From Xestospongia bergquistia (lineage: Eukaryota; Porifera; Demospongiae; Haplosclerida; Petrosiidae): 64,000 nt of DNA. Location of the stretch: NCBI GenBank assembly GCA_963965975.1, contig OZ014412.1:11079849-11143848 (forward strand). Direction: 5' to 3'. Under the pieces are notes generated by a model. The model did no database searches, was not told the origin of the DNA, and was given only the letters and a program-made list of their open reading frames with translations. Below are positions 60,545 to 64,000 of this stretch, in pieces. Made by a program: the position numbers and the translations under genes. Position 1 is the first letter of the stretch; every line of letters starts with the position of its first letter.

Positions 60545-60710
60545 CTAAAATGAACATAGGAACACCTTAATTTAAATTGTAGCATAAGAAGAAGAGATAT
60601 AAAATTATTATTGTTGTTAATACAATGGATAATTATCACATCAGTAAATTTTTATCAATACTATTTCATACATGAACTGTTAGAAGCTTCTTAATCAGAA
60701 TTATTGACTA

Positions 60711-61609
60711 GAATATAATGTGACTAATACAATGTGTAATATTAAATATAAACAAGAAGAAACATTATTAAAATTATCTGCTGTGAAAAATCTTATTAAA
60801 TTTAGGTCAGTTTTATTTTATAAACAACTGTACACATTAGTAATTTAACTAATGATTTTAGTGTTTTAATTGAAGTTTGTACATGTATAATATGGATCAT
60901 GTACACATGAAATAAAATCTTTTTACTAGCTTGTTGAACAATAAGATCATTATTTTATATACTATAATATATTTATTTTGATATAAAACAAAATATTAGT
61001 TGTAACATCTACAGGAGAAAGGTTGTTTATGTCATCTTGATGATTAACATTCCAAACTTATAACTAAGAGTGTACTGTCATAAGAAATTTGCCTGACTTC
61101 CTGCAGTTGCATGGATCCATTACTTTAGTTATAAATTTCTTTTTATAGATATTGCACTCACACTAGTGAGTTTATAGTGTATTTGTACTAAATCAAACAG
61201 GTATGAATAACTTGGTTTGGTTATAACTTCAATAAGGAACATTTTAACAAATATTCCAATTTTGGATTTGTAGGAATTGTATTCATACAGGATATTTTTA
61301 AACCATTTAACATAACTTTATTGTAGCTTCTAATATCTACACCAATCAATGACTTCAATAACCCTAATCGTAAACAATTTTATAGCTATATTCTTCCCAA
61401 GACACTGCTGCTAATTATACACTCTAGCCAGTGTATCTGTGTTAAATTAGTACCTTTCAAATATTTTAAATGTCTTTCATTTATTATTTTAAATTGTTTA
61501 CATTGTTGTATCCATACAATGATGTACATCATTCTAATCATAAATATTTCAAGCAAGAGAGTCCAGATCCTTTTTCACTTTTTTGCAAATATGCTTTCCA
61601 AGAAACTAC
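60711..61609. other. No recognised gene
   Basis: It separates the two matched parts of the right arm. At the equivalent place in the left arm (24.2-28.9 kb) lie the SAMD3-like and transposase-type relics. No trace of either was seen here. Confidence 0.4.
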
Positions 61610-62460
61610 ATACACTGTTTTCATTATTACTTACTATAGAACGTCACACTTTATATATTTAAACATACAACTTCTTAAATAGGACATGTGTGTAGTAAGC
61701 ACTATAAACTCTATTGTAAGAGATCATACACAACTAAAATAACACAGATAAGAGATTAGATTTTATCATAACACACATTCCAACAATTCCTTAAAATTAC
61801 TTTGTGCTTATAATGAAATAGATATCAAGAGAATGTATATCATACTAATAATAAGCTTAGTACATGATTCTCAATTAAGAGATATATGTTGACTATATTA
61901 TAACATATAATATATGAATATGGTTGAAAAGTAATATCACTAGGATGGCTACTTCTGCAATAAAGGTTCTGCAATCTATACCACAGTTTTCATTGGTGTA
62001 AAAGTTGCTAATTAAAATTACTTTAAAGCAAGTAAATCTAGACTCTTTTTAATTGGAGTTTATACGACTTTGTTAGGTTTGCTACATTTTAACATATTCT
62101 TTGCAATCATTATAATTAAATATTTAAAAAAATAAAAATTATTGTTAAATGTGATAGAACATATAAATACACTCCAGAATTCTTTCAGCATCCTAGATAT
62201 ATAAGCCTCTGAAAAGATACTTTATCTATTTACTATATATCATTTAAAATAAATTCTTTATCACTATATAATGTTTTTACTGTTACTATGGATTTCACAC
62301 TTCACTAATGACTTCTAAAAAAGGCAATAATGAGGCTTTTTACAAGCAAGAAAGAAGTGTAAGCCCTTACAAATGACTTGTGTCTAGCATGGAACTATAA
62401 ATTCTCTTGTAACATATCTGCAATGACACAGCAAGATTATACAATGGCAGTCATAACACT
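61610..62460. repeat. Outer part of the long inverted repeat (right arm)
   Basis: The inverted match of 23,340-24,190. Nothing coding was recognised. Confidence 0.7.
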
Positions 62461-62920
62461 TGACAAAAGATGAATACTTAAGGGCTATGAAGCCAGTGGA
62501 ATTGACATGATCAAGCACCAATATAGACTTTTTGAGTTATTGCTTTACTCTATCTGAAGCAGCTGTAAATGTATCACTGTACTTTTTTCTATAGAATTCA
62601 TTTTCATGTCAATTTTCTTCATCTTTGATAGAAAAGCATAAAAAGCAAACACATATACATCATTAATTGTTAAATTGGAAAAGTCTATCAGAACAACATT
62701 ACATTTGCCAGTATCAATGATTGTCGCCGTAGCAGTTTTAAAAAAATATTGTAAGGTGTGTATCTAATGACACAGGAAATAGGATGAAAACAACTAACAA
62801 CCAACTCATTTTCAGAACAATTTAACAACAAGACCACTGTCAACTGACAGTTTTGAACGAAGCAGTTAAATACACAACAATTATATGGATCCACCAAGTG
62901 ATAGTTAGATAACTATTCAA

Positions 62921-62955
<35 letters not shown>

Positions 62956-63009
62956 ACAAAATACAAAGTATAAGTTGTGTTTCAACTTATCACACTCTCT
63001 CCCATCTAG
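62461..63009. other. Gene-free stretch with (AAT)n
   Basis: An AAT trinucleotide run occupies about 62,921-62,953. A minus-strand open frame (62,688-62,897) is not recognised. Next to the gypsy remnant, part of this could be the element's LTR, but no LTR boundaries were found. Confidence 0.35.
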
Positions 63010-64000
63010 CTAGAATGTGAAGGAGCTGAACCAAGTAATTGGTTTATGAACATGAGTGGAATGATGGAGAGTTGATAGAACTAGAACATTGTGATGACGA
63101 TTGAAGTGATGAGTTAGAATTCACTGTGGGAGTGGAAGGGAATAAAAGTTTGTTGTTGAATTCAGGACAGGACAGTCATCAAAGTCATCAACTTCGAACA
63201 AGACAGAATCCTTAGTACTACTAAAGATACTATAATTGGTTTACATGACAATGCAAAATGATATCAGTTGTGGTTTTAACCTTATATGAGACTGGGTCAG
63301 TAATTTGAATAATTTCTGCATGAATCCACTGAGGTGGTCCATAATAATTATGTGTGAACACTTGATCTCCTATACTAAAGGCACATACATTTTTGTTGAC
63401 ACAAGTTGGTTCTGTTTATTTGATACCTTGTCAGAAAGATCTCGGTGGATAAAATCTAATTGAGTTCATAAATGTCTACCCGTTAGAAGTTCTGCTGGAG
63501 TGTGACATGATAATGTTATAAAAATTTAAGAAGACCCTAGACAATTAAGGAGAGGTGTGAATGTGCTTGATACTGCATTGTTTCATAAAAGACTAGAATA
63601 TATCACTGATAAAGGCAGTTCTGTTATCAGAAACTAGTTGTTTTGGTAAAAAATGCATTGAGAAAATTTGCTTCAGTTTCTTGATTGTAAGTTCCAAAGA
63701 GGTAGAATTTACAATATTAACTTTGAGCTGTTTTGAATAAATGTCTATCAAAAGGAAGACATTTTGACGAAAAACGGTCCAGCATGATTGATATGAACTC
63801 TAGTCCAAGGTTGTCAAGGAACTCTGAAATGTGTAAGGGTGCTCTGGCAAGAAGTGATAGATTAGCAAGTATTTCAAGCTTGCACTTTTGTTTTGATATC
63901 ACAATCAATATCAGATCACCATACATACGAATGAGGTAATGTTTTCACTTTTCACATTCCTGGATATGTTTCATGAGAACTGTATTATATCTAGTTGTAG
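63010..64000 (-). pseudogene. Ty3/gypsy pol 3' end (integrase), decayed
   Basis: Read from the right edge leftwards: PWTRVHINHAGPFFVKMSSF (integrase core start), STSLELTIKKLKQIF, LPKQLVSDNRTAF (the second acidic residue of the core), KHIHTSP, PAELLTGRHL and TQLDFIHRDLSDKVSN, then a late domain with FSVGDQVFTHN and a DPVSYKVK step. Stops and frame changes are frequent. The 5' part of the element lies outside the window. Confidence 0.6.

Larger units (their letters stand above)
56190..60710. repeat. Long inverted repeat, right arm (inner part)
   Basis: The inverted counterpart of 28,890-35,095. Matched blocks are 56,190-56,640 with 34,080-34,500; 56,820-57,480 with 32,690-33,170; 57,480-57,960 with 34,630-35,095; and 57,980-60,710 with 28,890-32,240 less an internal gap. 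No gene is intact in it. Confidence 0.75.

Noticed and set aside
23340..62460. Assembly artefact as the sole explanation of the inverted repeats
   Set aside because: The copies differ by indels, separate transposon insertions and sequence drift, which suits real duplication. However, joined haplotypes cannot be excluded without long reads.

Overview
The window reads as nuclear DNA of a demosponge, most like Amphimedon queenslandica. It is AT-rich, the genes have many short introns (often 40-100 bp) with clear GT/AG sites, and domains are shuffled mostly through phase-1 exons. The gene families seen fit an early animal: adhesion GPCR, IgGFc-binding domain, somatomedin-B, SAMD3-like and SWIM proteins. 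The species is inferred, not proven.

The core is a family of three related surface-protein genes. Gene A (775-2515, minus, runs off the left edge) has a signal peptide, a stanniocalcin-like domain and a VWA domain. Gene B (6792-17944, minus) can be followed through 25 exons, all in frame, for a predicted 2,424 residues: signal peptide, stanniocalcin-like domain, two copies of an IgGFc-binding plus Ig unit, a further Ig, EGF, Ig, an HRM-like domain, GAIN/GPS, seven membrane helices and a cytoplasmic tail. Gene C (39534-51058, plus) is an inverted paralogue. It has one IgGFc-binding domain, a somatomedin-B exon and two Ig-pair units, and it stops just after the third helix. Genes B and C share a conserved proximal promoter; gene A has lost it.

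To the right of gene C is a small four-exon gene of the YeeE/YedE sulfur-transport family (52629-53493). Two hAT-type elements (53753-54466 and 55213-56186) and a TTAA-flanked element in a gene C intron (42955-43299) are well delimited, and duplicated copies of the locus show two of the empty sites. Decayed genes are a SAMD3-like gene (24780-26563, minus), a transposase-type gene (26740-28925, plus), a SWIM-domain fragment inside a gene B intron, and two Ty3/gypsy integrase remnants (about 37.1 kb and the right edge).

Much of the rest is duplicated non-coding DNA. A long imperfect inverted repeat joins 23.3-35.1 kb with 56.2-62.5 kb around gene C. A second inverted relationship, with a different centre, joins the gene B and gene C loci. 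About 2 kb of upstream DNA is shared in direct orientation between genes A and B. The locus therefore looks like a recently rearranged cluster of modular receptors. Their function is unknown; a role in recognition (self, microbial or mucosal) is a hypothesis only.
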